DNA of 64,000 bases from Okapia johnstoni (taxonomy: Eukaryota; Chordata; Mammalia; Artiodactyla; Giraffidae): NCBI GenBank assembly GCA_024291935.2, contig CM044309.1, positions 95,505,628-95,569,627 on the forward strand. The letters are read 5' to 3'. The notes below the pieces were generated by a model. The model was not told where the DNA came from and ran no database searches. It worked only from the letters and a program-made list of their open reading frames with translations. Below, in pieces: positions 45,690 through 57,714 of this stretch. Positions within the stretch are counted from its first letter, which is position 1. Every line of letters starts with the position of its first letter. The translations under genes and the position numbers were made by a program.

Positions 45690-46309
45690 TTTGTGAGTCA
45701 CATTTTCGTAGAGAAACCTGAATCTACTCCAGTTTTTATTTTAGGAATAAATTATCTCACAGACTTCTTCGTATTTCACTTAATCCTAGTACTGAGCAAC
45801 ATAGTGTGCAACCAGCTGCGTCATCACATCACAGTTGCCGATGAGTGTTTGGACAAAGGGCTTGTCTTTGTTCCTGTGATCCTAGCACAGTCCCCCCACG
45901 GAAGCACTCCTCCGTTAGTGGTTAACTTGAACCAAGGGAAAATGTTGGAAGGCTTTCAATAAGGAAAATCACATTTAGATTTTTAGAAGGATCACTCTCG
46001 TATCATTTTGGAAGGTCACTTAGAGCAGAAAGAAACTGGAATTATGGAAAGACAATATTTGGAAGCTGTGGGGTTATAATCAAGGAGAAAGATGGCCTCC
46101 AGCCAAATCTAAAATGGGACTGCAAAAGAGGGGTGATGCCCTGGAAATAATTTTCAAGGTGAGATTTCCAGGACGGCCGAGTATGAGGAGGAGAGACGCG
46201 CTCAGGAGTCCTGAGGCTCCTGGCGCGGGTGCTGATGTCCTTGTCAGAGGTGAGAACACAGATGGAGAAGCAGATTGCAGGTGAGCCCATTAGTCAGGGT
46301 AGGCCAGGT
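45690..46309. other. Intronic sequence without recognised feature
   Basis: Frame 45681-45962 is open for 93 codons but has no family resemblance, and no splice signals frame it clearly. Confidence 0.4.
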
Positions 46310-46317
46310 GCAGTTGT

Positions 46318-46546
46318 GGTGTGTGTGCTGTGTGCTAAATCACTTCAGTCGTGTCTGACTCTCTGCGACCCTATGGACTGACTGTAGCTGGCCAAGTTCC
46401 TCTATGGGATTCTCCAGGCAGGAATACTAGAGTGGGTGGCCATGCCCTCCTCCAGGGGATCTTCCCAACCCAGGGATTGAACCCAAATCTCAAGTCTCCT
46501 GCATCGGCAGGCGGGTTCTTTACCACTAGGTCCACCTGGGAAACCT
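46318..46546 (-). mobile_element. Bov-tA SINE
   Basis: Reverse-complement Bov-tA, tail 'gtgtgctaaatcacttcag', head ending 'ggtccacctgggaaacc'. Flanks 'tgtggtgtg' and 'tgtggtctg' fit a target duplication. Confidence 0.92.
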
Positions 46547-47935
46547 GTGGTCTGGGGGCTGCGGTAACTGCTCTCAAATGTCAGCCTTTGAAGACAGCAG
46601 AGGTTTGTTTCTACTTCATGCTACGTGTTTATCACGAGCTGACCGAGGGCTCTCCTCTGGGTCCTCATCCTCCCTGTAGGCCTGTGTTGATGCTTCCACA
46701 CCTGATGAGGCAGGAGAGCAAATATGCAGATCACGCACTGGCTCCTTAAAGCGCCCACCCAGAAGCGCTGCCCCTCATGTCCCTCTTATATTTTGTTTTT
46801 CATGGCAGATCCCACGGCCACATCTAACATCAGGAGCATGGAGGTGTGCAGTCTTTCCGTGGGCCAGGAGTGTGACTCTCAAGAGTCTTGTCCTAATTTC
46901 TGAATATGTTGAGCTTGAGGTATTTAAGGGAAATTCAGTTCAGAAGGAATTAGAAGACTTGGCGTAGATCTTGAGAGAGTTCAGGGCTAGAGGAATAGTG
47001 TTGGAATATTTCAAAGTAGTGGTTATAAAACAGGCCACGGGAGTAACTCATCAGGCTGGAATAGAACCTGTGCTAACGATGGTAGGAGATCAAGGTTCAT
47101 AAGCTTGTGATTCTAAATATTGCAACCCCAAAGACGTATTTTTTTTAAGCTGTTTGTTTTAAGTTTTAAATAATTTTAAGTAACTGTTGGCATAGGGGTT
47201 GAATTAATCACTTAAATGGAGTTTAGCTTTTTCATACTCCAAAATTGCTGACTTGCATTTAGTGCTTTAAAAGATGCCTTTAGATTTTGCTGTGGGATTT
47301 CAGCCAGTTTTCTGGCCCGGCAGGGAGGAGAAAGTATTGCCAAGGATAGCTTCTGTAGTTTGAACTGAAGATCAGTTATAAGTTGATGGATACTAAGATT
47401 GTTGAGTACGCAGAAAATTAGAATACCTTATGAAGTGTTCTAACTGGTTGTGTCTCAGACAGAAAGGTACGGGCTTACCTTTTCTGTAATGATCTCTTTT
47501 TATAGGTCCAATTACTGGCAAAGGGAGGTAGTTAATAGCACTTTTTCCCACTGGCCAGTGTGCACACATAAGGAGACATGCTATTTCTCTTCTCCCTTCT
47601 CTTAAAAGATTCTTGCGCTTTTGCCTGCCTGACCTCCATAGTAGTCTGCAACCTAAGTTACACAGTTTTTAATCTTTTCACGCAGTCTTTTCAGACATAT
47701 GTGATTACCCCAAATAAACTCTCCTCCCTTCAGGAGTATGTGCTTAAGAGGAAAATTTAAAAAAAAAAAAAAAAAAAAAAACCTGGTTTAAGACATTGTT
47801 CCCATTATTTCTTTCAAGGAAACTGCAAAATTACAACAGCAGTGATGGTTAAAATGATCATTTTGGTCTTCACAGTTGATGCAAATGAGTATTTGTCAGA
47901 CTTCCACTTTTTGTTAGCACTGTATCTTGATTGGT
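46547..47935. other. Intronic sequence without young repeats
   Basis: About 1.4 kb, single-copy in appearance. It ends with an A run at 47759-47781 followed by unremarkable sequence. Confidence 0.45.
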
Positions 47936-48943
47936 TGCAATGACCTGCCTCTTGAGAAACCTGTATGCAGGTCAGGAAGCAACAGTTAGAACTGGACATG
48001 GAACAACAGACTGGTTCCAAACAGGAAAAGGAGTACGTCAAGGCTGTATATTGTCACCCTGCTTATTTAACTTATATGCAGAGTACATCATGAGAAACGC
48101 TGGGCTGGATGAAGCACAAGGTGGAATCAAGATTGCCAGGAGAAATATCAATAACCTCAGATATGTAGATGATACCACCCTTATGGCAGAAAGTGAAGAA
48201 CTAAAGAGCCTCTTGATGAAAGTGAAAGAGGAGAGTGAAAAAGTTGACTTAAAGCTCAACATTCAGAAAACTAAGATCATGGCATCCGGTCCCATCACTT
48301 CATGGCAAATAGATGGGGAAACAGTGGAAACAGTGTCAGACTTTATTTTTCTGAGCTCCAAAATCACTGCAGATGGTGACTGCAGCCATGAAATTAAAAC
48401 ACACTTACTCCTTGGAAAGAAAGTTATGACCAACCTAGATAGCATATTAAAAAGCAGAGACATTACTTTGCCAACAAAGGTCCCTGTAGTCAATCAAGGC
48501 TATGGTTTTTCCAGTGGTCATGTATGGATGTGGGAGTTGTACTATAAAGAAAGCTGAGTGCCGAAGAATTGATGCTTTTGAACTGTGGTGTTGGAGAAGA
48601 CTCTTGAGAGTCCTTTGGACTGCATGAAGATCCAACCGGTCCATCCTAAAGATCAGTCCTGGGTGTTCATTGGAAGGACTGATGTTGAAGCTGAAACTCC
48701 CGTACTTTGGCCAGCTGATGTGAAGAGCTGACTCATTTGAAAAGACCCTGATGCTGGGAAAGATTGAGGGCAGGAGGAGAAGGGGACAACAGAGGATGAG
48801 ATAGCTGGATGGCATCATCAACTCGATGGACCTTGGTTTGGGTGGACTCAGGGAGTTGGTGATGGACAGGGAGGCCTGGCATGCTGCTGTTCCTGGGGTC
48901 GCAAAGAGTCGGACACGACTGAGCGACTGAACTGAACTGAAAA
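47936..48943 (+). mobile_element. BovB LINE, longest reverse-transcriptase fragment in the window
   Basis: The 208-codon frame at 47931-48557 covers RT motifs 'GVRQGCILSPCLFNLYAEYI' and 'NINNLRYVDDTTLMAE' (YVDD box), ending in the 'GYGFSSGHVWMWE' region after a frame slip. The element then runs to its 3' tail at 48943. The endonuclease and N-terminal RT are missing, so it is a 5'-truncated dead copy. Confidence 0.96.
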
Positions 48944-49333
48944 AAGAAGGAAGCGATGCCTTTTACCTTCTTGTCCCAGACCCACAAAAGTATTAAAAGC
49001 GACTGTTTCTTATTTCTCAGTCAGGCAGAGCCATTGGTGTTGACTCCTGGATGATAATTATAATTAACATTTATTGAGAGTAATGATGGTGCCGATTGTT
49101 GCACAATAAATAGTTTATATACATTACTGCATTTAATTCTCACAATAGCTCTTTGACATAAGAATACCTACCAGGAACAAGAGGCTGAAGGAAAGGAAAT
49201 CATTTGCTCAAGGTCACATAGCTGGAAAGCCAGGTAGTGAGCTGCTAGCTGGTTCGAGAACCCTGGTTCCCTCCTCTCCTCTGCTCCTCCCAGTTCTCTG
49301 ACCCACAAGAATTTTTCCTCACTCACATTGCAC
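48944..49333. other. Intronic sequence with antisense MIR
   Basis: See MIR at 49050-49270; the remaining bases are unremarkable. Confidence 0.5.
49050..49270 (-). mobile_element. MIR SINE (antisense)
   Basis: 'aattaacatttattgagag', 'tttaattctcacaatagc', 'gctcaaggtcacatagctgg' and 'ttcgagaaccctggttc' appear in the antisense MIR order. A well-preserved example. Confidence 0.85.
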
Positions 49334-50064
49334 ATTGTTGTTGTTCAGTCACTCAGTCGTGTCCGACTCTTTGCGACCCTAGGGACTGCAGCTTACCAGG
49401 CTTCCCTGTCCTTCACCATCTCCCAGAGCTTGCTCAAACTCATGTCCATCAAGTTGGTGATGCCATCCGACCATCTCATCCTCTGTCATCCCCTTCTCCT
49501 CCTGTCTTCAGTTTTTCCCAGCATCAGGGTCTTTTCCAGTAAGTCAGTTCTTCGCATCAGGTGGCCAAAGTATTGGAGCTTCAGCTTTAGCATCAGTCCT
49601 TCCAATGAATATTCAGGACTGATCTCTTTTAGGATGGACTGGTTTGAACTCCTTGCAGTCGAAGGGACTCTCAAGAGTCTTCTCCAGCACCACAGTTCAA
49701 AAGCATCAATTCTTTGGTGCTCAGCTTTCTTTATGATCCAACTCTCACATCCATTGGAGAAGGAAATGGCAACCTACTCCAGTACTCTTGCCTGGAAAAT
49801 CCCATGGATGGAGGAGCCTGGTAGGCCACAGTCCTTTGGGTCACGAAGAGTTGGGCACGACTGAGCAACTTCACTTTTACTTTTCTCTTTCATGCATTGG
49901 AGAAGGAAATGGCAACCCACTCCAGCATTCTTGTCTGGAGAATCCCAGGGCCAGAGGAGCCTGGTGGGCTGCTGTCTATGGGGTCACACAGAGTCGGACA
50001 CGACTGAAACAACTTAGCAGCAGCAGCAGCTCACATCCACAATGACTACTGGAAAAGCCAGGGC
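49334..50064 (-). mobile_element. BovB LINE 3' fragment (antisense), split by Bov-A2
   Basis: Reverse-complement BovB with a TTG tail, 49334-49753, resuming at 50030-50064 with 'ctcacatccacaatgactac'. The coding end is recognisable but multiply broken. Confidence 0.92.
49754..50029 (+). mobile_element. Bov-A2 SINE nested in BovB
   Basis: Two tandem Bov-A units, each starting 'ttggagaaggaaatggcaac', ending in a CAG tail (50014-50029). Exact 10-base target duplication ctcacatcca at 49744-49753 and 50030-50039. Confidence 0.95.
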
Positions 50065-50300
50065 CCTAGAGAACTATTAGTGGAAGGTGGGAATTCAACA
50101 GGATTCTGGGAATTGCCGAGGGAGGTTTTCTGTTTCAAGTGTTTGTTGTCTTCCTACCCCTTTCTCCCCAACAAGAAAGACTTGGGGGTGTAGAAACTGA
50201 CATGTAAAACCAAAATAAGAGCTGTCTTCATTTCGTTTTTGGCATTTAAAATGCTTGCTTGTTCCTTAATTGTGTATCATGGTCTATGCATGCATATATA

Positions 50301-50375
50301 TTGTGTTGAACAAAAAGTTCATTTGGGTTTTTCCATAGCATCTTATGGGACAACCTGAATGAATTTTCAACCGAC

Positions 50376-50378
<3 letters not shown>
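50301..50378. mobile_element. Mariner-type palindromic element
   Basis: Inverted repeat 'gttgaacaaaaagttcattt' with its worn complement 'aatgaattttcaaccgaccc', preceded by TA. Second copy of the family at 22527. It abuts the TG microsatellite. Confidence 0.85.

Positions 50379-50418
<40 letters not shown>
50378..50418 (+). repeat. (TG)20 microsatellite
   Basis: Uninterrupted TG run, the longest in the window, immediately 3' of the mariner palindrome. Confidence 0.96.
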
Positions 50419-50420
<2 letters not shown>

Positions 50421-51592
50421 TTATATACATAAACCCATATGTAGAGTCAAAGCCTTCACTTACCTTGGGATAAGGCTTGACAAAATGCCAGCCTTTCCAG
50501 AGAACGTCTGCCCCTGATGTCCATCTGTCACAAAGTCCACTACTTGTAGTCAAGTTCCTTCCTTTAATTGAGGAATATAGTGTATTTTATGATTACAGTG
50601 TGATATCGCAAGTGCTTTGGAAACCAAGCAAAAACAGGTAGATCGGTGCCATCCAAGGTGATAAGAAAGAACATGAGAGATGCCATCAGGGCCTGTGGTC
50701 ACACTTAGGCTCCGACCCCCACAGGGCATCCCTCCCCCCAGTACACATCTATACCGGGCAGTGTGTTCACCGTGTGTGTGGATGAGAACAACTTGAGCGG
50801 GGATTCTTGCCTGACTTGTTGGAGATCTGATGCAAGTGGCAAATTGACATGTGCAATAACACAGTTTGTCACATAATTTCCAAGTGTTGCTTATCTGCCC
50901 ACCTGTCGCCTGAAGCCAAGGACTCAGAACCCCGAATTAGCGTGTCCTGTCACTGCACAGGATGTGGGCACCATAGCGGAGGACAGTCATGATGGTTTTA
51001 GGAGGGGAAAGGAGCACCCCATCCTAGGAGTTTATGGCTTTTTCTTAAAAATATCAGGTGACTAGATAGCATTCCTTACATTGGGGTTTCCTCCATGGGC
51101 GGTGGTGGTGGCGGTGCTGCCCAGGGGTGGGGAGTGGTGAAGCAGGTTTCTCGGAAATGGGACTCTGTGCCAGTCACACAAGTCTGGTTTCACTCTACTT
51201 GAGTTCCCCCCACCACAGAGCACCCAGAGTTTACCCAAGTAAACTGTGACCCCCGGGGACCAGGTCTGGCATGCTGCCCTGTTTAGTAAATGACGTTTTA
51301 CCAGCTACACATTCACCTGTTGTCTCTGGCTGCTTCTGCACTTGAATACTGGAATTGAGTAGTGGCTTTATAGAGAAGCACTAAAAGAGGACACATACAC
51401 ATTAGTATAACCTCTCTTATCGTATCAGTGGAGCGGTGAAGTCTAGGAAACTACATTTGTTTTGCAGAATAGCAGCAAATGATTAGTAACAACCTCTCTG
51501 CCTTGGTATAGATTCACTTCTCTTTCTTAAATCGTCCAGATCTACTGGAAGAGTTGTAAACATCAAAATAACTTTCAGAGATCGGGTAAGCC
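50419..51592. other. Intronic sequence without recognised feature
   Basis: Single-copy in appearance. A GGT/GGC-rich patch at about 51099-51130; no exon signal. Confidence 0.45.
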
Positions 51593-51612
51593 TTTTTTTT
51601 TTTTTTTTTTTA
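51593..51612 (+). repeat. (T)20 homopolymer
   Basis: T run not attached to a recognisable antisense SINE. Confidence 0.9.
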
Positions 51613-51659
51613 AGATTGGTGTTGTTTATTTACATTGATGAAAGTAGAGATGTTTGTAC

Positions 51660-51972
51660 TTTGGACTGCAAGGAGATCAAACCAGTCAATCCTAAACTAA
51701 ATCAGTCCTGAATTGTAAGGACTGATGCTAAAGCACCAATACTCTGGCCACCTGATGCGAAGAACTGAGTTACTGGAAAAGACCCTGATGCTGGGAAAGA
51801 TTGAAGGCAGGAGGAGAAGGGGACAATGGAGGATGAGATGGTTGGATGGCATCACCGACTCGATGGACATGAATTTGAGCAATCTCTGGGAGATGGTGAA
51901 GGACAGGAAGCCCTGGTGTGCTGCAGTCCACGGGGTCTCAAAGAGTTGGACAAGACTGAGCAACTGAAAACA
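51660..51972 (+). mobile_element. BovB LINE 3' end
   Basis: Starts 'ttggactgcaaggagatc' and ends 'gactgagcaactgaa'. Frame 51725-51967 is this fragment. Short internal deletion near 51715. Confidence 0.92.
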
Positions 51973-54934
51973 AAGAGATCTCCCTAGATTCTGAAAAATG
52001 AACTGATGTGGACAGACCAGTCTTGTGTACACTCACAGTTAGCAGTGGTTTAATCAGTGGTAGCTTATCTTTTTGAAAACAGGACAAGAGAGATCTCCAG
52101 ATAACCCCCTTTAGAAATAGAATAGAGCAGTTTTGATTATTTATAACCTTACCTCTATGTGAATCGGTTTAAGTTTCATGCTGGGCTAGGTGCTTGTTGG
52201 CCCTCTCAGAGTATACTTGGTCAACACAAACTAAATTATTTAGTGTCATTACACAGCATAGAATCAGGAAAACAAAACCACTTCACTAATCACACATAAT
52301 GAATTTCAACAACATAACTTCTAAATTGTGTGTCTCTTGGATTATCCATAGTACGTCTTTTCATTAATGTCATTAAAAACCGTCTATGGAAATGAAAATT
52401 GCAGTTGTGGAAAAATATCTTTGATGGATAAAGCAGATAGAAAGAACAAACAAGTACAAGGCCCCTGGCCTCACGAAATTTAAAATTTACTACTTAATCT
52501 TTTAGTACTAGTATTACATCAGTGTTTACAACTATTCCAATAGATTTGTATGATTTAAGGTAGAGAACTGAATCTATACAAATTCAGAGAGGTTGTTATT
52601 AATCACTTATTGCTTTCCTGCAAAACAAATGTAGTTTTCAAACAATTGTAGACTTCACCAAACATTGATGTGGTATGAGAAGAAAAGAAAAAGTTACATT
52701 AATGTGTATATTACCTCTTTAAAAAAGTTTGCTTTTCTATAAATGCAAAGAAACTTTTTATAATATTGAGAGAAGGAGTGGTAGGATTATGACTTAGAAA
52801 ATTTACTTGGTTTCATTTAATACATTTGTAAACATGCAGAAGTAAAATTTGAAATCAAGAATCTAGTTGAATGATATACAGCTAATGATTTCTTATTAGA
52901 GCTATAACCAGAAAAAATAATTGTCTTAAATTTGATAATACATATTCAGAGATTCTTTGGCTTAAAACATGGAGGAATAATTTGTGTAGTAAGCGTAAAT
53001 GAATTATCAGAAACCCACTGATAACTTCCTACTGAATGTAAATTAGATGGTGACAAATGCTGTTAATCTCTGTGAAACAGTTGTGACTGCCGTTTGTGTC
53101 TGCTTATAATAGGCGCAGCAATATAGGTTTGTGTTTTTTGGGGGTTAGCATTTGTAGTTTTAAAAGTAGCAAAGTTGCATGTATTTAGTTCCCTCTATGT
53201 GTTCAGTACAATCAAGGCCATTGATGGCTTGTGGCAGTTGAGCCTCCTAGAGCGATATACACAATAAACATCTCTTAATAAGGTAACTGCTGCCCACTTA
53301 CTGTTGAGAGATTGTGCTTGGTAACACTCAACAGGTCTAGATTTTCCTGTTTTCATTCTACACTTCAGAGAGTTTCATCTTCCCAGTGCCTGGAAAATTT
53401 AGCTTCCACGTTACTCACCTAGCATAATTATAGGAATTGCAAGGGGATTTGAGAAAGTGTTGGTGGAAGCAGTAATAGTCAACTCAGGAAGTCTCATACA
53501 AGTCATCGTGATAAGCTCACAATAACAGCAGTGTATGAAAGAAGGAAGCACTGCTACTACATTTGTTGACTTCCTGCTGATTTTTGTGTTCTGTGGGTTT
53601 TTTTTTTGGGGGGGTGGTGATTGTTATTCTTTTGATCTCCAGTTATACGTGGATTTTCTGTCCGGTTCCCTCTTTACCTTGTGTGTGAATTTGAGAAATT
53701 AGGGAGCTTTTCTCAATTTGTTTCTTATGTGGAAGATCCTGGTTTGCCCAAAATAGTCCCAGTTTGCATCCCTTGTCGCAGAATGGTATTAATAGAATCC
53801 TCTTTCATCTGTGAAGGGCCCTGGTTTGGAAGATGCATTGTATGGACATCCTGTTTATAGGTGAAAGGGAGATAATACCCCCCCCCACAGTCTTGTGATA
53901 TCTGGTGATTGTATGAAACAACATGAAAATGACCAGCATGATTCTTTTGGCTTACAAAAAATGAAAAAATTTCTGTTACAGTGAATTACCTTGAATTCTA
54001 TAACAATGATGAATAATTTTGTTCATAGTTATCTTACATGTATACATATTATTCAGAAGTTGTGATAGATGGGTAGATATCTTTTATATACATATGTATT
54101 ATAGGGAAATTGCTGTCTGTGAAATGGAGAGAATATTTTGATGACCATTTATGGTGCATCAGGAATCAATACTCTGTTTTGAAAGGAGTGCTTACTCCTG
54201 TGTTTGTATCATTAGAAATTTCACTTGCACAGCTCTGTATATCATTGTTTAATGTCCCTATCTGTTATTTGAACTAAATTGAAGGCTCTGGTGCCTTGTG
54301 GCAGACCAGGAATTAAAATTTAGAGCAATTCTTTTGATGAGCAATATGCCTTTTACCTCAACATTACATTTCCTGGGATAACACATTTTTGCAACTGAAA
54401 TAATTTGTGAGACTTAATTTCTATCATGCTACTATGATCTTGTATTTTTTGGTAGAAAAATGAATCTAGTTTAAAACTATATGACTTGATTCCGGGATTA
54501 TTATATATGCTAATTTGATATTTGGGATTTACTGTAGGAATTTAAAACTATTTTTAGAAGGTGGAAATAATTTGTCATGCTAGAGTAAGATGGTTAATTG
54601 TGCGTTAGAATCCTGCAAAGCACACTAAACATATTTATACATAGAACTTTGGCAATTTAAGCTAGGAATCTTTAACTTCAGCCATTCAGCTTCACTTAGT
54701 CATCTTTCATTAGAAGATTTCTGGTTTATATTCAAAAGCAAGAAATTATTCATGAATTCTAAATATTACCACATGTAATAATTTAATAAGACTATTTATA
54801 CTCTTGATTCCTTGCTTCCTGCCTTTCTTCCTCCTTTCCTTCCTTCCTATAACAACATGAATGATGCTCTGGGGGTGTATATGCCTCCATTTGAGGCATA
54901 CACTGCTGTTAGATCTTTCCGATGAACTATCTTG
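51973..54934. other. Repeat-poor, AT-rich intronic block
   Basis: Nearly 3 kb without ruminant SINE or BovB sequence and without an open frame of note. A 'gagatctcc' motif at 51978-51986 recurs at 52092. A C/T-only tract lies at about 54820-54848. Confidence 0.5.
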
Positions 54935-55972
54935 GTTGTTGTTCAGTCACTAAGTCGTGTCCAACTCTGACCACATGAACTGCAAAACACCAGGCTTCCC
55001 TGTCTTTCACTCTCTCCCAGAGTTTGCTCAAACTCATGTCCATTATATTGATGATGCCATCCAACCATCTCGTCCTCTGTCGCCCCCTTTTCCTCCTGTC
55101 CTCAATCTTTCCCAGCATCAGGGTCTTTTCCAATGAGTTAGCTCTTTGCATCAGGTGGCCAAAGTATTGGAGCTTCAGCATTAGTCCTTCCAGTGAATAT
55201 TCTGGGTTGAATTCCTTTAGGATTGACTGATTTGATCTCCTTGCTGTCCAAAGAACTCTCAAGAGTCTTCTCCAACCCCACAGTTGAAAAGTATCAATTC
55301 TTTGGCACTCAGTCTTCTTTATGGTCCAGCTCTCACATCCTTACATGACTACTGGAAAAACTATAGCTTTGACTAGATGGACCTTTGTTGGCAAAGTGAT
55401 ATCTTTGCTTTTTAATACGCTGTCTAGGTTTGTCATAGCTTTTCTTCCAAGGAGCAAGCGTCTTTTAATTTCATGGCTGCATTCACCATCAGTAGTGATT
55501 TTGGAGCCCAAGAAAAGAAAATCTGTCATTGTTTCCACTTTTTTCCTCATCTGTTTGCCCTGGAGTGATGAGACCAGATGCTCTGATCTTAGTTTTTTGA
55601 ATGCTGAGTTTTAAGCCAGCTTTTTCACTCTCCTCTTTCAACATCATCAAGAGGCTCTTTAGTTCCTCTTCACTTTCTGCTATTAGAGTGGTATCATCTG
55701 CATATCTGAGATTGTTGATATTTCTTCTCACAGTCTTGATTCCAGCTTGTGATTCATCCAGCCTGGCATTTTGCATGATGTAGTCTACATAGAAGTTAAA
55801 TAAGTAGGGAAACAATATATAGCCTTGATGTACTCCTTTCCCAGTTTTGAACCAGTCTGTTGTTTCATGTCAGGTTCTAACTGTTACTTCTTGACCTGCA
55901 TATAGTTTTTCAGGAGGCAGGTAAGGTGATCTGGTATTCCCATCTCTTTAAGAATTTTCCACAGTTTGAACT
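54935..55972 (-). mobile_element. BovB LINE, long antisense fragment with RT core
   Basis: Reverse-complement BovB about 1 kb long. The reverse frame 55489-55815 holds 'NINNLRYADDTTLIAE' (YADD box), and frames 55341-55550 and 54927-55262 continue to the 3' end. Three frames are needed to follow the protein, so it is dead. Oriented opposite to the copy at 47936. Confidence 0.95.
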
Positions 55973-56151
55973 GTCTTATCAGTAGGTCATAAATTCTTTT
56001 CTCTTCCTAAAAGATACTCTGAAAGATCTATAATAGTTCTTTGGCCTTTTTGTGTGTGTGATCCTTAATGAAAGCTATAAATCTTTTAAAAAAATTCTAT
56101 AATTCACCCTTCTTACTACTGAATATAGATTTTCTCACCGGCATCTGTTAG
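55973..56151. other. Short spacer between BovB pieces
   Basis: AT-rich sequence separating two antisense BovB pieces. The content is not recognisable. Confidence 0.4.
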
Positions 56152-56292
56152 TCCAAAGTATTGGAGCTTCTTCAGCCTCAGCCCTTCTAATGAATATTCA
56201 GGGTTGATTTCCTTTAGGATGGACTGGTTTGATCTCCTTGTAGTCCAAGGGACTCTCAAGAGTCTTCTCCAGCATCACAGTTTGAAAGCAAT
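56152..56292 (-). mobile_element. BovB fragment (antisense)
   Basis: 'gtccaaagtattggagc' to 'catcacagtttgaaagca'. The same BovB interval is present in the neighbour at 54935, so this is a separate or duplicated piece. Confidence 0.9.
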
Positions 56293-56664
56293 AGATGGTG
56301 ATGCCCTTCTCCAAAACTAGGAAAAATGGCAGGCCTGGGGTGGGTAGAGGAGAGACTAGATGATACGATCAGGGGCTGGCTGTGCTGAGCTTGAGTTGCT
56401 GATGGGCCATGCAGGTGAGATGTAGTTCAGGTATTTACTTGCTCCCATCCATGGGCCCAGGTGTTCTGGGGTCACATACAGACATTGGGTCCAGGCTAAT
56501 GGTTGGGAAGGGAGGCAGAATGTATACCTCCAGGAGGAATTGTTTCCTGTGCTAAATCTTGAAGGACAGAGAGGGATTAGCTAGCGAAGAGGGCTGCTCT
56601 GTTTTCCTTTACCTTTCTTACCTGATATGGCCTCCTGTTACTCTTTGAAAGTTTTACCCTTTTA
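56293..56664. other. Intronic sequence without recognised feature
   Basis: Moderately GC-rich single-copy sequence; nothing recognised. Confidence 0.45.
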
Positions 56665-56676
56665 AATGTTTGTGCT

Positions 56677-56940
56677 GCTGCTGCTGCTGCTGCTAAGTCG
56701 CTTCAGTCGTGTCCGACTCTGTGCGACCCCATAGACGGCAGCCCACCAGGCTCCCCTGTCCCTGGGATTCTCCAGGCAAGAATACTGGAGTGGGTTGCCA
56801 TTTCCTTCTCCAGTGCATGAAAGGAAAAAGTGAAAGTGAAGTCGCTCAGTCGTGTCCGACTCTTAGTGACCCCATGGACTGTAGCCTACCAGGCTCCTCC
56901 ATCCATGGGATTTTCTAGGCAAGAGTACTGGAGTGGGGTG
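56677..56940 (-). mobile_element. Bov-A2 SINE (two units)
   Basis: Antisense Bov-A2 with a (GCT)7 tail and two Bov-A units separated by 'gaaagtgaa' linker. Exact 12-base target duplication aatgtttgtgct at 56665-56676 and 56941-56952. Low divergence suggests a young insertion. Confidence 0.96.
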
Positions 56941-56952
56941 AATGTTTGTGCT

Positions 56953-57498
56953 ACAAGCACATAATCATTCAATATACAATTTTCTGAATCAGTCCTAAAA
57001 AAAAGAGACATAGAGAGGTTTTTCCCATGCACAGTGGGAGCTTAATTCATCAGGGCTGGTTGGAAAGATCTGGGATGGCATCTAGCTCTGTTGAGTGGCT
57101 GGTGTTTCCAGGGGCAGGTTGGTTCAGCTTCTTTTTCTGTTCCTTTTTGATCCTCTTTTGTTTTTGGAATATTAACTCTCTTGACAATTATCCCTCATGT
57201 GATGACTGTACCTTAACCGGGATAGAATGTGAAATTTCTAGTGATTCGTAAATGTGCCCTGGGATTGTTGCCATGTTTTGAGATCTGGCATGATGGTACA
57301 ACGACCTCTTTGAAGCCGGATAGGGCCCTCTTTCTTAGCCCAGGCCAAGCAGTTGACACACAAACTAAGCCTCACAGGAAAACTGGCATTTAACAAGCCT
57401 GGGTTCATACCCAGAGCAGGACTTGAGACCCCTGTCCCTGAGCTCGATCCTATTTCCTCAGAGTAGGTAACTTTTTAAGACACTAGCAGCTTTGTGCT
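56953..57498. other. Intronic sequence without recognised feature
   Basis: Frame 57027-57251 (74 codons) has no domain. Confidence 0.45.
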
Positions 57499-57713
57499 GT
57501 GCTATGCTAAGTGGAGTCAGTTGCGTCCGACTCTGTGTGACCCTATGGGCTGTAGCCCACCAGGCTCTTCTGTCCATGGGATTCTCCAAGCAAGAATACT
57601 GGAGAGGGTTACCATGCCCTCCTCCAGTGAATCACAGAGATGAAACCCGGTTCTCTTATGTCTCCTGCGTTGGCAGATGGATTCTTGACCACTAGCACCA
57701 CCTGGGAAGCCCC
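57499..57713 (-). mobile_element. Bov-tA SINE
   Basis: Reverse-complement Bov-tA from 'gtgctatgctaagtggag' to 'agcaccacctgggaagcc'. Confidence 0.92.
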
Positions 57714-57714
57714 A

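Noticed and set aside
45681..45962. 93-codon forward frame in intron 1
   Set aside because: No domain, composition like surrounding noncoding sequence and no paired splice sites in a compatible phase.
47931..48557. 208-codon frame as a host gene
   Set aside because: It contains BovB reverse transcriptase motifs and sits in a 5'-truncated BovB copy.
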